Of a stretch of 64,000 bases of DNA, positions 33,205-42,855 are shown piece by piece. The notes beneath the pieces are model-generated. The model was not told where the DNA came from. It saw nothing but the letters and a program-made list of their open reading frames with translations, and made no database searches. Origin of the DNA: Secundilactobacillus oryzae JCM 18671 (GTDB lineage Bacteria; Bacillota; Bacilli; Lactobacillales; Lactobacillaceae); contig NZ_BBJM01000004.1 of NCBI RefSeq assembly GCF_000740055.1, positions 1-64,000 on the forward strand, given 5' to 3'. Position numbers and translations under genes: made by a program. The stretch's first letter is position 1. Each line of letters starts with the position of its first letter.

Positions 33205-34500
33205 ATGTTAGAACGTTATACCCGTCCCGAGATGGGACACGTTTGGTCAAAAGAAAATCAATATCAATCCTGGCTGGCAGTGGAAATCGCCATCGATGAG
33301 GCCTGGGCCAAGTTGGGCGAAATTCCTGAAGCGGATGTGGAGAAGATTCGGAACAACGCCAAGGTCGATGCTGACCGGGTTGCTGAAATCGAAGCAATCA
33401 CGCACCATGACGTGGTTGCATTTACGCGTGCCGTTTCAGAGTCACTAGGGGATGAACGCAAATGGGTTCACTACGGCGTGACGAGCACCGATGTGGTGGA
33501 TACTGCGCAAGGCGTCCGATTGAAACAGGCAAATGAAATTTTGCGAACAGATTTGCAACACTTCATTGATGTGATTGCAAAACAGGCACTAACCTATAAA
33601 GAAACGGTCATGATTGGCCGGACTCACGGTGTACAAGCTGAACCAACGACATTTGGACTGAAACTTGCTCGTTGGTACTCAGAAATGAAACGGAACCTAG
33701 AGCGCTTCAATTTAGCAGCAGCCGAAGTTGAAGCCGGAAAAATCAGTGGGGCGGTTGGAACTTTCGCCAATGTGCCACCATTTGTCGAGGAATATACCTG
33801 CGAACGACTGGGCATTCGGGCCCAAGAAATTACAAGTCAGGTGTTGCCACGGGATTTGCATGCTAACTACATCGCAACCTTGGCGTTAATTGCGACGAGC
33901 ATCGAATCGTTTGCAACGGAAATTCGGGGACTCCAACGTTCCGAAATTCATGAAGTTGAGGAGCACTTTAACAAGGGTCAAAAGGGTTCATCTGCGATGC
34001 CACATAAGCGTAACCCAATTGGCTCCGAAAACATGACCGGTTTAGCGCGAGTTATTCGTGGTCATGTTCAAACCGCTTATGAAGATGTCACACTGTGGCA
34101 CGAACGGGATATTTCTCATTCGTCAGCGGAACGGGTAATTTTACCAGATACGACTATTTTGTTGGATTACATGCTGCACCGTTTCAGTAACATCGTCGAG
34201 AACTTAACGGTTTTCCCAAAGCGGATGCTCAAGAACATGGATTTGACGTATGGCTTGATCTACAGTCAACGGGTTTTGCTTAAGTTGATTGATGCTGGAC
34301 TTTCACGGGAAGCAGCTTACGATCTAGTTCAGCCCTTGACCGCCAAATCGTGGGACGAAGAGATTCAGTTCAAGCCTTTAGTCGAACAAAACGAAACGAT
34401 TCGGGAACACCTATCGCAAGCTGAGATCGATGATGCCTTTGACTATCATTACCACCTCAAGCGTGTGGATGAAGTGTTCAAGCGAATTGGTTTAGATTAA
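33205..34500 (+). CDS. purB: Adenylosuccinate lyase
   Basis: A 431-residue member of the fumarase/aspartase superfamily. The signature loop [23 protein letters not shown] carries the catalytic Ser; [12 protein letters not shown] and [18 protein letters not shown] are also present. It cleaves adenylosuccinate to AMP and SAICAR to AICAR. Together with purA (divergent) it completes the IMP to AMP branch. ATG at 33205 follows GAGGAT. Confidence 0.95.
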   Translation: MLERYTRPEMGHVWSKENQYQSWLAVEIAIDEAWAKLGEIPEADVEKIRNNAKVDADRVAEIEAITHHDVVAFTRAVSESLGDERKWVHYGVTSTDVVDTAQGVRLKQANEILRTDLQHFIDVIAKQALTYKETVMIGRTHGVQAEPTTFGLKLARWYSEMKRNLERFNLAAAEVEAGKISGAVGTFANVPPFVEEYTCERLGIRAQEITSQVLPRDLHANYIATLALIATSIESFATEIRGLQRSEIHEVEEHFNKGQKGSSAMPHKRNPIGSENMTGLARVIRGHVQTAYEDVTLWHERDISHSSAERVILPDTTILLDYMLHRFSNIVENLTVFPKRMLKNMDLTYGLIYSQRVLLKLIDAGLSREAAYDLVQPLTAKSWDEEIQFKPLVEQNETIREHLSQAEIDDAFDYHYHLKRVDEVFKRIGLD

Positions 34501-34509
34501 GCACACCAA

Positions 34510-34559
34510 TAAAAAAGACCGATGAACGTTTAGTGGGGTAAACGTCATCGGTCTTTTTT
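34510..34559 (+). terminator. Terminator after purB
   Basis: A long stem (AAAAAAGACCGATGACGTTT type arms, one bulge) with a GTGGGG loop and six T. Confidence 0.92.
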
Positions 34560-34564
34560 CGAGG

Positions 34565-34735
34565 AGTAAATTATGTTTGGGGGAACATAATTATGAAAGT
34601 TTGCATTCGTTGGGGGGCGAATGCGTTTAAGGGGAGGGGTAAACATGATTGAAAGCAATCAGTTTACGGATCAATTTAGTAGGGGAGACTAAATTGAAGT
34701 GTATATAGGGAAGCAAAGGCATCTTGCTTTGCTAT
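34565..34735 (+). ncRNA. Array of hairpins with G-rich loops (candidate small RNA)
   Basis: Right after the purB terminator come hairpins with different stems but like loops: ATTATGTT/AACATAAT around TGGGGG (34570-34591); GCATTCG/CGAATGC around TTGGGGGG (34603-34624); GTTTA/TAAAC around AGGGGAGGGG (34625-34644); and AATTTAG/CTAAATT around TAGGGGAGA (34673-34695). A plain hairpin GATTG/CAATC lies between, and AGCAAAG/CTTTGCT (34712-34732) closes the set. No ORF fits. The repeated design (perfect stem, G-run loop) suggests an RNA that offers many G-rich loops. No promoter or family is recognised. Confidence 0.5.
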
Positions 34736-34886
34736 GATTTAAATATAACGGATAAATGTGGCGCAAATGTGAACGAAAATAGTTACTTTTGTGAAGTTGT
34801 TCTTAAGGAAAGGTAAAGAGGTGAAAGAACGGCATGATTAGTTGTTTTTCTTTTAAGTGTTAAAATACAGAAAAGGGGTGACTTAT

Positions 34887-35540
34887 TTGAAAAGACTAAA
34901 ATATGTTGTTTTAGGGGCGATGTCGCTTTCCGGCTTGTTATTCTTCTCGAATAATACGCAGGTAGAAGCCCGCCAAGTGAATTCAAAGAATGTCATGACA
35001 ACAAAGTCAATTCGAAGTGGTAAAGTTGTGATTCCTGCTAAGACAAGATTCCAGGTACAGACTTATGGAACGGAAAATGGTAAGCGGACGATGACGGTTA
35101 GCATGGATCAGTTTAACTATCAAATCCGTCGGCAGACGACTAAATCAAGTGTTAAGTTTGCGGTTAATAACACCATCAAGAAAGCTAATGCTACATACCA
35201 ATACCTATACTTGGTAAAGGGGAAGACGACACTTTCTGATGCGGCTTACAAAACTGCGCCAAGGTTGATCATTACGACAAATGGATATGCTGAATACTAT
35301 AAATCCAGTAATTTAAAGCAGAAACCAGTTTCCGCTACTAAATTAAATGCAATCCGTAAAAATGGTAATATCACTTATTACTACGCCAAAACTAATATGT
35401 TGAAGTTACCAGATAAGCATATTCAAAGTAAGACTAAGAAATATAATTGTCGACTCGCTATTCGCTCGAACAAGAACTATGGCAGCTATTCAGTTGGAAC
35501 GGTAAAAAATTATTTTTATGTGCCAACGGGTAATGCTTAA
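34887..35540 (+). CDS. Secreted protein of unknown function
   Basis: A 217-residue protein with a signal peptide (KRLKYVVLGAMSLSGLLFFSNNTQVEA, likely cut after EA). The mature part is basic and rich in Tyr, Lys, Thr and Asn (ANATYQYLYLVKGKTTLSDAAYKTAP, YYYAKTNMLKLPDKHIQSK), as in small lactobacillus wall-associated proteins, but I recognise no domain. It has no LPXTG motif. TTG at 34887 is chosen because AAGGGGTG lies nine bases upstream and the signal peptide starts there; TAAAAT at 34860 may be its -10. Confidence 0.65.
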   Translation: MKRLKYVVLGAMSLSGLLFFSNNTQVEARQVNSKNVMTTKSIRSGKVVIPAKTRFQVQTYGTENGKRTMTVSMDQFNYQIRRQTTKSSVKFAVNNTIKKANATYQYLYLVKGKTTLSDAAYKTAPRLIITTNGYAEYYKSSNLKQKPVSATKLNAIRKNGNITYYYAKTNMLKLPDKHIQSKTKKYNCRLAIRSNKNYGSYSVGTVKNYFYVPTGNA

Positions 35541-35552
35541 ACTATGAAATAT

Positions 35553-35596
35553 AAAAAAGCCTATCATAGCCGTTACGGATTATGGTAGGCTTTTTG
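35553..35596. terminator. Bidirectional terminator
   Basis: AAAAAGCCTA pairs with TAGGCTTTTT, with inner pairing CATA/TATG; it serves the secreted protein gene and the convergent hydrolase gene. Confidence 0.88.
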
Positions 35597-35603
35597 GCTG
35601 TCG

Positions 35604-36536
35604 TTATTTAAAATACGTGTCCAAAAACATTGAGACTCGGTGTTGATACTTTGCCGGATTCTTCCAAAAGCTTTCGGCGTGTGAGGCACCTTTAACAATC
35701 CAAAGCTGTTTAGGTGCCTTAGTGGCTTGATAGTTTTCGTAAGCCATTTCCGCTGGTACATACGTATCATTTGCACCGTGGATAAATAGAATCGGTTTGC
35801 GGTTCTTAGCCAATTGTTCCTTTGAGGAAACGTCACCTAAGTAGTAGCCCAAACGGCGACGGTTAATCGTGCTAACCAGTGGTTCGAATGGATACTTTGG
35901 CAAGTGGAACTGTTCCTTTAACAGATAAACGAGTTCCTCTTCGATGCTGGAGTAGCCACAATCAGCCACAATGGCTTTAACTTGGTTAGGTAGGTTTTCA
36001 CCGGAGAGCATTTCCATCGTGGCGCCACCCATGCTGACGCCGAACAATAGGATTTTCGATTGCTCACCATCTCGTTGGATAACAGAGTTAATCCAGTTAA
36101 TGTAGTCTAAGCGGTCCAACCACCCAAAGCTGATGTACTGACCGGCACTATCGCCGTGAGCCCGATCGTCTGGCAGCAACACGTTGAAGCCCATATCGTA
36201 ATACATCTTGGCAAAGTTGGCCATAGTTTCGCGATTACCCTTATAGCCGTGAGAAATAATCACCGTTTTGAGCGACTGTTCCTTAGCCGGAATATAAGTG
36301 GCAACCATCCGATTGCTGGCGTCCATCTCGTGGAGATACCAGGTTTCAGATGGGATTTGCTGATACCATTTGACGTAATCATAGTAGAGGTCAGCGTATT
36401 TTTGCTTATCTGCCGAGGTTTCAGGAACGTAATCTACCCGCTTAAAGGCAAAATTGAATAGTTTGTAGCTAAAGGCAAGCGCCCCTGCGGAAGCTAGTCC
36501 TAGTGGTGCTGCGAGTTTGAAAAATCGATGTGTCAT
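35604..36536 (-). CDS. Alpha/beta hydrolase
   Basis: A 310-residue hydrolase with an N-terminal hydrophobic segment (residues about 8-24) that may anchor it to the membrane. The nucleophile elbow is GVSMGG, the acid is in HGANDTYVP and the base His in KGASHAESF; an oxyanion-type HGYKGNRE lies near residue 92. It resembles YqkD-like esterases. The substrate is unknown. It is followed upstream by a phosphatase gene on the same strand with 16 bases between them, so both may be cotranscribed. Confidence 0.85.
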   Translation of the reverse strand: MTHRFFKLAAPLGLASAGALAFSYKLFNFAFKRVDYVPETSADKQKYADLYYDYVKWYQQIPSETWYLHEMDASNRMVATYIPAKEQSLKTVIISHGYKGNRETMANFAKMYYDMGFNVLLPDDRAHGDSAGQYISFGWLDRLDYINWINSVIQRDGEQSKILLFGVSMGGATMEMLSGENLPNQVKAIVADCGYSSIEEELVYLLKEQFHLPKYPFEPLVSTINRRRLGYYLGDVSSKEQLAKNRKPILFIHGANDTYVPAEMAYENYQATKAPKQLWIVKGASHAESFWKNPAKYQHRVSMFLDTYFK

Positions 36537-36551
36537 AAAATCATCCCAATT

Positions 36552-37343
36552 CTAATCTAAATAAAGGCGTTTCAAATCGCGGATTTCATTGTCCTGCAGT
36601 TTGAGGACACTGTGTAAGTAATTTTGCATGCCACCGAAGTCACGGTCAATCGTGTTGACTGCTTCGCCATAGTAGTCGGTCGAAACGGAGAATAGTGATT
36701 GAACCGAGGACATGAAGTTTTGATTCATGCCTTTCTTCTTGGCATCGTTGAGGATACCTTGAAGATAGTCAGCGGTGACTTCGTTGGTATAGAGGTAATC
36801 TTGTTTGATTTGCTGCTCGTCCACGCCAAGTGCGTTGAGCAAGAAGACGGCACCCATACCAGTCCGGTCCTTACCAGCAGTGCAGTGGAAGAGAATGGCA
36901 TTTTGCTCGTCATTGTTGGAGAGCAGTAAGTCAAAAAATGTTCGGTATGACTCTTGCGCTTCGGTCGTCGTCACCATGGCTTTATATGCTTCCATCATTT
37001 GGTCGCGCCCAAAGTTGGCGTTGCTAGACAGCAGGGCCTCCTGTTCGGAAAGTGGTGTGGTGCTATCCGTCATATCCTCTCGGAAAACGGGTAAGCTGGT
37101 GTAATCGGCGCCGGTTGGTAGGCGGTCGGGCTCTAGTTTGACTTCCGCTTTTGAACGAAAATCAACGTCATGACGTACGTGGTATTGATCCAACAGCGAT
37201 AAATCACTAGGCTTTAAATTGGCTAGTTTTCCCGTACGTAAGATTCGGTGCCACTTGACGGTCTTGCCATCAGTGGTCTTGTAGCCGCCGAGATCGCGGA
37301 AGTTGTGGCCACCATTTACCTGGAGTAATCGTTGTTTAATCAT
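36552..37343 (-). CDS. Tyrosine-protein phosphatase (DSP type)
   Basis: A 263-residue phosphatase of the Y_phosphatase3 group. The N-terminal NGGHNFRDLGGYKT and the active-site P-loop HCTAGKDRTGMG (CX5R) are both present. It removes phosphate from Tyr or from phosphoinositide-like substrates; targets are unknown. ATG at 37343 follows AGAGAGG. It is upstream of the alpha/beta hydrolase gene on the same strand. Confidence 0.9.
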   Translation of the reverse strand: MIKQRLLQVNGGHNFRDLGGYKTTDGKTVKWHRILRTGKLANLKPSDLSLLDQYHVRHDVDFRSKAEVKLEPDRLPTGADYTSLPVFREDMTDSTTPLSEQEALLSSNANFGRDQMMEAYKAMVTTTEAQESYRTFFDLLLSNNDEQNAILFHCTAGKDRTGMGAVFLLNALGVDEQQIKQDYLYTNEVTADYLQGILNDAKKKGMNQNFMSSVQSLFSVSTDYYGEAVNTIDRDFGGMQNYLHSVLKLQDNEIRDLKRLYLD

Positions 37344-37478
37344 GAAGTTACCTCTCTTCGTCAAAATATTATGGTCTAGTGTAACATATTTTTCAAACGT
37401 GGGTTCGGTCGTCTTTCGGTTATAATAGAAGTAGTACGAAGTAGAATGAATCTTGGTGGACTATCGGAGGGAAAATGC

Positions 37479-38354
37479 ATGAGTATACGAGGCAATTGGT
37501 TATTACATAAAATGAAACGTGAAAATTTGAAACGCGGTGTCGAAAAAAGCTTTCGAAATCCTAACCGGCGTGAGGATGAATTAGCGCCCGCAAAGTTTGC
37601 CGATGATTTTGTGGTGACCGAAGAACATTTGGAAACGGGGCGGTTAGTTCACGTCACAACGAAGACACCGAGTCGCTACCATCTTATTTTTCTGCACGGT
37701 GGTGCGTTTACGGTGCGGGGAACGGAGAGTCACCGGCAACTTATTGAGTTAATTGCCAGAGCCTCCAACGCTCAGGTGACTTACTTCGATTTTCCATTAA
37801 CGCCAGAACATACCGCGACAGAAACTGTGACGTTTACCGTTGCCGCTTATTTAGATTTGGTGGAACAATATCCAAATGACCACTTCGTTCTCTTCGGCGA
37901 TTCAGCAGGAGCAGGCTTGGCGCTCGTTTTACTAACACAACTGCGTGACCAGTCAGCTCGATTGCCGGAGAATACCTTGTTAGTTTCACCATGGGTCGAC
38001 TTACAGATGGCCGATTCTAAGCTGGACGATGCTGAAGCCGAAGATCCAGAATTACCACTCGACGCCTTACGAGACACAGCAGAAATTTATGCGGGAGCGG
38101 GTTCCTTGAAGGATCCCACTATCAGTCCAATTTATGCGGACTTAAGCCATTTAGGTGCAATCGACGTATTTTACGGGACGACCGAATTATTGGTTTCGGA
38201 TACAAAAAAACTGATTGCTAAATTACAGCAATCAGCTGGGACCACGGTGCAAAGCTATGCGCTTCACAACATGATGCACGATTATATTTTATGGACCAAA
38301 TTACCAGAAACCAAGCGAACGTTAGCTAGACTAACTGATTTACTGACCGACTAA
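37479..38354 (+). CDS. Alpha/beta hydrolase (HGG / acetyl-esterase type)
   Basis: A 291-residue hormone-sensitive-lipase-like hydrolase. The oxyanion motif is FLHGGAFTVRG, the nucleophile FGDSAGAGLAL, and the acid and base lie in STKEL-like VFYGTTELLVSD and in HNMMHDYIL. It probably hydrolyses small esters in the cytoplasm. ATG at 37479 is preferred, since GGAGGG lies upstream. Its 3' end overlaps the convergent YczE-like gene by four bases. Confidence 0.85.
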   Translation: MSIRGNWLLHKMKRENLKRGVEKSFRNPNRREDELAPAKFADDFVVTEEHLETGRLVHVTTKTPSRYHLIFLHGGAFTVRGTESHRQLIELIARASNAQVTYFDFPLTPEHTATETVTFTVAAYLDLVEQYPNDHFVLFGDSAGAGLALVLLTQLRDQSARLPENTLLVSPWVDLQMADSKLDDAEAEDPELPLDALRDTAEIYAGAGSLKDPTISPIYADLSHLGAIDVFYGTTELLVSDTKKLIAKLQQSAGTTVQSYALHNMMHDYILWTKLPETKRTLARLTDLLTD

Positions 38355-39010
38355 CCAAAATTGACGTGATGCTTCAAACGTTTGAAAACGTGGGCATCCG
38401 ACCACTGCATAAAACCACCTTGTGTGGCGAGGGCCCAGAAAGTTCCGAAGCCGACCGCACTTAAATGGCCGGTTGCGAGGTACGAAATCACCATGATGAT
38501 AACTGGCGGCGAGTAGCTTAGCCATTGACCCCAGATGGCGGAGCCCTTCAAATACTTAAATCGTAAAATATAAGATAGGTCATCGTTGGGATGCATTAAA
38601 ATATTAGCCCGTTGGTAAATGGAAACGGCAGCCGCAACGGTGGCCAGCCCAATTAAATCTAAAATGATTCGGATTGGCAAACTGGCGTCCGGTACGCCGA
38701 CCCAATCCCAAAGATAAGTGAACCATTCGACGAAGTAACTGAATGGCAACACGAAGAGGAGATTGGAGAAAAAACGCCAGCGGGAAAAGTGCCCGATGAG
38801 GATTTGATTCATGATAGTGATGACAATGCCGTATATCAGAAGTGTGGTTCCCAGTGGAATATGAACCCACTGGGACAAGTTCACACCAGAGGCCATCCAT
38901 ACGGCACTACCAAGATTCGATGAAATGGCTAGGGCGTTCCCAGCGGAATTGATAAAAATCGAAAAAATTAGAAAGTTCCGTCGCTGTTTGAAATTTTTGA
39001 ATTTTGACAT
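38351..39010 (-). CDS. YczE/YitT-like integral membrane protein
   Basis: A 219-residue membrane protein with five to six hydrophobic segments. The pattern [36 protein letters not shown] near the N-terminus is typical of the YczE/YyaS family. Its function is unknown. The final codons overlap the end of the convergent hydrolase gene by four bases, and there is no terminator between them. Confidence 0.78.
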   Translation of the reverse strand: MSKFKNFKQRRNFLIFSIFINSAGNALAISSNLGSAVWMASGVNLSQWVHIPLGTTLLIYGIVITIMNQILIGHFSRWRFFSNLLFVLPFSYFVEWFTYLWDWVGVPDASLPIRIILDLIGLATVAAAVSIYQRANILMHPNDDLSYILRFKYLKGSAIWGQWLSYSPPVIIMVISYLATGHLSAVGFGTFWALATQGGFMQWSDAHVFKRLKHHVNFG

Positions 39011-39096
39011 GTCGTTTAGAACCCTCTCAAGAAAAAATATGCTATTATCTATCTTACGATACTTATGGAATGGAAACCAGTAAAGGAGGCGTCACC

Positions 39097-39510
39097 TTGC
39101 AAGTTTATTTTCTTTGTACCGGCAACTCATGTCGCAGTCAAATGGCGGAGGGATTTGCTGAAACGCTTTTTCCTGCTGATTGGCGAGTAGCGAGTGCGGG
39201 TGTGGAAACGCACGGCCTGAATCCACGTGCCGTTGCCGTCATGGCAGAGGACGATATCGATATTTCGCAACATGAATCGAAGCTCATCGATCACGATTAC
39301 CTGATGAGTAGCGATTATGTCATCACGCTTTGTGGTGATGCGCGCGACAAGTGTCCAGTGACACCACCTAGTGTGAATCGCCTCCATTGGCCATTAGAAG
39401 ATCCAGCGCAAGCGACCGGGACGGAAGCCGAAATCATGGCGAAGTTCCGCGCAGTTCGCGATGAGATTGAGCAACGAGTGAAAAAGTTACAGGTAGAAAT
39501 TGAAGGTTAA
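39097..39510 (+). CDS. arsC: Arsenate reductase, thioredoxin type (LMW phosphatase fold)
   Basis: A 137-residue protein with the P-loop [14 protein letters not shown] (CX5R) at the N-terminus and two more cysteines in [15 protein letters not shown], the three-Cys arrangement of thioredoxin-coupled ArsC. It reduces arsenate to arsenite. TTG at 39097 is chosen because AAAGGAGG lies seven bases upstream; the longer frame to 39004 overlaps the promoter. No arsenite pump or ArsR gene is adjacent. Confidence 0.9.
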   Translation: MQVYFLCTGNSCRSQMAEGFAETLFPADWRVASAGVETHGLNPRAVAVMAEDDIDISQHESKLIDHDYLMSSDYVITLCGDARDKCPVTPPSVNRLHWPLEDPAQATGTEAEIMAKFRAVRDEIEQRVKKLQVEIEG

Positions 39511-39515
39511 CTCAT

Positions 39516-39552
39516 AAAAAGCCAACTCCGCGTTACTAAGGAGTTGGCTTTT
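39516..39552. terminator. Terminator after arsC
   Basis: AAAAGCCAACTCC pairs with GGAGTTGGCTTTT. Confidence 0.9.
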
Positions 39553-39587
39553 GTGCGTCAGGCAAGCATTCTGTCGGATCGTAACGA

Positions 39588-40079
39588 CTAAATTTCCTTA
39601 ACCAAATTAAACCAAGTTTCACCCGCATGCGTTGATGCTGATTCGCCCTCATTGACGTAGCCGTTGCGCTCGTAAAAGGGAATGAGTTTTTCTAAGCAGG
39701 TTAGTGAAATCGCCTTGCGTCCCTGTGCCTTGGCGACCGTTTCAATTTCCGTCAGCAGTTGGCTGGCAATCCCTTGACCTTGAAATTCGGGAATGACCAC
39801 TAAACTGAGAATTGCGATATAGGGATCGTTAGGCTTGTTGGGTTGACTCGTTTCAAACAAGTCGTCCGTTAAGTGGCGTTCGGAAGTGGCGGGGCCAACG
39901 ACATAGCCGAGAATTTGGTCTTTGCGATCTTGGGCGAGGATGAATGTATCATTAATTGCCGTGATGCGTTCCGCCAAGCTAGTTGGGGTAGCCGCTTCTT
40001 CAGGTGTGAAACCGGAGTTTTCGACGTTGACCAGTTCGGGTAAGTCCGCCGGTGTGGGATGAGTAAAGTTGATTTTCAT
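39588..40079 (-). CDS. GNAT-family N-acetyltransferase
   Basis: A 163-residue acetyltransferase with motif A LVVIPEFQGQGIASQLLTEIE and motif B FYERNGYVNEG. It resembles arylalkylamine/AANAT-like bacterial members. The substrate is unknown. It stands alone between the arsC terminator and the S9 peptidase gene. Confidence 0.87.
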   Translation of the reverse strand: MKINFTHPTPADLPELVNVENSGFTPEEAATPTSLAERITAINDTFILAQDRKDQILGYVVGPATSERHLTDDLFETSQPNKPNDPYIAILSLVVIPEFQGQGIASQLLTEIETVAKAQGRKAISLTCLEKLIPFYERNGYVNEGESASTHAGETWFNLVKEI

Positions 40080-40137
40080 GAGTTGCCTCCAATGGTGTTT
40101 TGTCTAGTATACCAAATCCGCCAAGGCTCAGTATCTA

Positions 40138-42078
40138 CTAGTGACGTTGCCACCACTCGCGGGTTTCTTTGATGCGTTCGATTCGTAGATTTGGCAATCC
40201 TAATCGTGACATGGCGTGCCAAGACTGGGGATGACGAGAAAGGACGGTTTCGGTACCGTTTTCCGCCAAAGCTGTGAAGAATTCCTCAGCTTGGCCGACG
40301 GGTGTTCTGGCATCCCACTCACCTTGAATGATGAGGGTCGGGGTTTTGACATTCTTAGCGTAGGCAACCGGAGAAATCCGCCAGAGAGTTTCAGCATCAA
40401 AACGGGAGCATTGTAGTTCTTGGGGAATGAAGTAGTAACCGATGTCACTCGTGCCGGCTAAACTAATCCAGTCAGTTACTGGTTTTTGGGCCACCGCACC
40501 AGCAAAGCGGTCGGTATGACCGACTGCCCAAGTCGTCATCAGGCCACCATAAGAAGCGCCAATGCAATATTGCCGGTTGGCATCATACTCGGGATGAGTG
40601 GTTAACACGTGGTCGAGCCCCTCAATTAAATCAGTGTAATCTTGCTCACAATAGTGGCCGACGACTGCTTGGCAAAAGGATTGGCCGTAAGTCTTGCTGC
40701 CACGAGGGTTCAGCAACAGCATGCCGAACCCATTGTTGGCGTACAGTTGGATGTCAAAGAAGAAGTTTTCCGTCCAGGCTTGATGGGGGCCACCATGAAT
40801 GTCGATCACGATGGGATTCTTTTCGGTTGGGGCCAATGGTGGATATAACCAGCCCTCAATTTCAGTCCCATCACTGGCGTTGTACCAAAATGTTTCTGGT
40901 TCGACGTATTCGTGACTAGCATCAAAAGTGGCATTAGGATTGTACAAATCGGTCAGTGTGCTATCAAATGCCAAAGTGGCCAGCTTAACGGGAACGGTTG
41001 GAGTGGAGTAGGTCACGATTAACTGCTGATTATTGGCCACAGCCCAATTCGTAATGCGTGCGTGCTCATCAAAGAATCGCTGATTTTGACCATTTTGATT
41101 CAGGTAAAAACGGGAATGGCCTTGCCAACTGGTCCGAAATACGAATTGCTCATTGGTCACCCAAAAAGCGTCCTCTGCATCCAAGTTTTGTGGGAAGTCA
41201 GAAAAGAGGGCTTCATGAGCCTCTTCATCTAGCTCACTGGTGTAATCGGTGAATTCACCGGTCGCTAGAGTGATGCCGTAAACATAGTTATGAGTGTTGA
41301 CATCAAATTCATCGGTGTGACCAATCAGCAATAGTTTGTCTGAGTTCGGGGAAAATTTGGCGTTGATAAAGGTCCAAGTTGGTCGCGCATCCGTCAAATT
41401 GGTTAAGGTATCAGTTTGCGTATCTGATAGGTAGACACCCTCGCCAAAGTCTAAATCATTGTCTGGATTATTCGCCATGGTAAAGACAACGTGATGCCCA
41501 TCAGCTGCAATATCACGTAAGGCAAATGGATCATGGCTTTCAAAAACTGAGGTTGGCGTCTTATCGTTGGCGGTGTATGAGTAGAGTCGATAGGTGCCGT
41601 CTGTTGGTAGAAAGCCGAAGTTATCTTTTTTATAGTAGAGTCGTTGCACGCGGCGAACTTTTGGCACCTTTTCATAAGGGGCGACCGGTTTTTCATCGGT
41701 TTGGCGAGATGAAAAAAAGACGGTGTCGGTTCCGGGAACGACACGTAACGTGTCAACGGATTGGGCTAACTTAGAAATTTGGATAGCGGTCCCGCCGTCA
41801 TAAGGGACTTGATAGACTTGGTACGTATCTTCAGCACTTTTTTTGGATAGGAAGAATAAGTAAGTTGCACCAGCAACGGCGCTCTTGGCTGAATAGTTGT
41901 CATTATCAAAATGGCCGATCAGTTCACCGGTGTTTGTAAAACCTAGAAGGCTGCCCCGGTAATCGTTGCTGGCTTCATCGACGGTGGTTTGCGTAGCGAA
42001 GTATTGATTGTCATGGGCAATCGGTTGTGTGAGTGATTTCATTCGATAGAGGTCGGTTTCGGTTAGACGGTTTGGCAT
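40138..42078 (-). CDS. S9-family (prolyl oligopeptidase type) serine peptidase
   Basis: A 646-residue peptidase with an N-terminal beta-propeller (residues about 30-390) and a C-terminal alpha/beta hydrolase domain. Catalytic candidates are Ser in CIGASYGGLMT, Asp in GEWDARTPVGQ and His in HPQSWHAMSR. HGGPHQAWTENFFFD forms the oxyanion region. It probably trims oligopeptides in the cytoplasm (acylaminoacyl peptidase/YuxL-like). AAGGGGGC precedes the ATG. Confidence 0.92.
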   Translation of the reverse strand: MPNRLTETDLYRMKSLTQPIAHDNQYFATQTTVDEASNDYRGSLLGFTNTGELIGHFDNDNYSAKSAVAGATYLFFLSKKSAEDTYQVYQVPYDGGTAIQISKLAQSVDTLRVVPGTDTVFFSSRQTDEKPVAPYEKVPKVRRVQRLYYKKDNFGFLPTDGTYRLYSYTANDKTPTSVFESHDPFALRDIAADGHHVVFTMANNPDNDLDFGEGVYLSDTQTDTLTNLTDARPTWTFINAKFSPNSDKLLLIGHTDEFDVNTHNYVYGITLATGEFTDYTSELDEEAHEALFSDFPQNLDAEDAFWVTNEQFVFRTSWQGHSRFYLNQNGQNQRFFDEHARITNWAVANNQQLIVTYSTPTVPVKLATLAFDSTLTDLYNPNATFDASHEYVEPETFWYNASDGTEIEGWLYPPLAPTEKNPIVIDIHGGPHQAWTENFFFDIQLYANNGFGMLLLNPRGSKTYGQSFCQAVVGHYCEQDYTDLIEGLDHVLTTHPEYDANRQYCIGASYGGLMTTWAVGHTDRFAGAVAQKPVTDWISLAGTSDIGYYFIPQELQCSRFDAETLWRISPVAYAKNVKTPTLIIQGEWDARTPVGQAEEFFTALAENGTETVLSRHPQSWHAMSRLGLPNLRIERIKETREWWQRH

Positions 42079-42203
42079 TCAAAAAGCCCCCTTTAGGTTT
42101 TTAATTCGATTTTAATCTTATTCTTAGAAAGGATGAAAAGCAACTACTTCCTGTACCAATTTAGAAATGGTAAGATGAAGTTAAAATTAAACGGAGGTCC
42201 GCC

Positions 42204-42818
42204 ATGACAGCTCAATATTCTGCAACCGTCGCAGTCCAAAATATGCTTCAAAATCGTGAATGGTTCGGAAAATATGAACTCAGCGACCGATACGATCGAT
42301 TAACTGAAGAAGAGCAGGAATACGCCTACGTGATTAGCGTTTCAGTGGTCCAGCTCGTTTACTTCATTCAAGTGAAACGATTAGGTGAGTGGGAGGCCGA
42401 TGATCTAGAAGAGATCATGACCTACAATCTTCCCGTTCAAATTGCAGCACAGCCTGACTTCTTCGAAGCAGTTGAGCCGGTCTTAAAGGGCTACCTTTCA
42501 TTTTTAGGAAGTGAAAAACTGATTCGTAACACCGACGGCCTGATTGCTCGAGTGCACGAGGTAGCGCCGACAATGGTGTCGTACGCGGCAAATGACAATA
42601 TGTGGAGTGCTAACAAGATTTTGGGGATGCAAATGATCTACGGAGATGTGTCTTTGAAGGAAGCTTCGGATTTGGCTGAATACGAGCAGACCACCAATTT
42701 TGGTGTACCCATCATTAAAGCGACCCGACCGCGACCGAAGCATCATTTCACGGGGAACGTGGTGGAGCTGAATGATGCGCTGAGGGAAAAATATCGGAAA
42801 TCTAATTCGGACAAATAA
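42204..42818 (+). CDS. Conserved hypothetical protein
   Basis: A 204-residue, mostly helical and acidic soluble protein. I do not recognise a domain. Visible: a helical N-terminal two-thirds, a repeat-free sequence with WEADDLEEIMTYNLPVQIAAQPDFFEAVEPVLKGYL broken over helices, and a basic C-terminal tail (RPRPKHHF...REKYRKSN). There is no signal peptide or membrane segment. GGAGG precedes the ATG at 42204 and a terminator follows at once. Confidence 0.65.
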   Translation: MTAQYSATVAVQNMLQNREWFGKYELSDRYDRLTEEEQEYAYVISVSVVQLVYFIQVKRLGEWEADDLEEIMTYNLPVQIAAQPDFFEAVEPVLKGYLSFLGSEKLIRNTDGLIARVHEVAPTMVSYAANDNMWSANKILGMQMIYGDVSLKEASDLAEYEQTTNFGVPIIKATRPRPKHHFTGNVVELNDALREKYRKSNSDK

Positions 42819-42849
42819 AAGAGTCGAGCAATTTTGCTCGACTCTTTTA
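42817..42849. terminator. Bidirectional terminator
   Basis: AAAAGAGTCGAGCA pairs perfectly with TGCTCGACTCTTTT between convergent genes. Confidence 0.93.
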
Positions 42850-42855
42850 TTGTAG

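Noticed and set aside
34565-34735. CsrA-titrating RNA (CsrB-like)
   Set aside because: The loops are G-rich but mostly lack the ANGGA form, and CsrA is not expected in this family. Kept only as an unnamed hairpin array.
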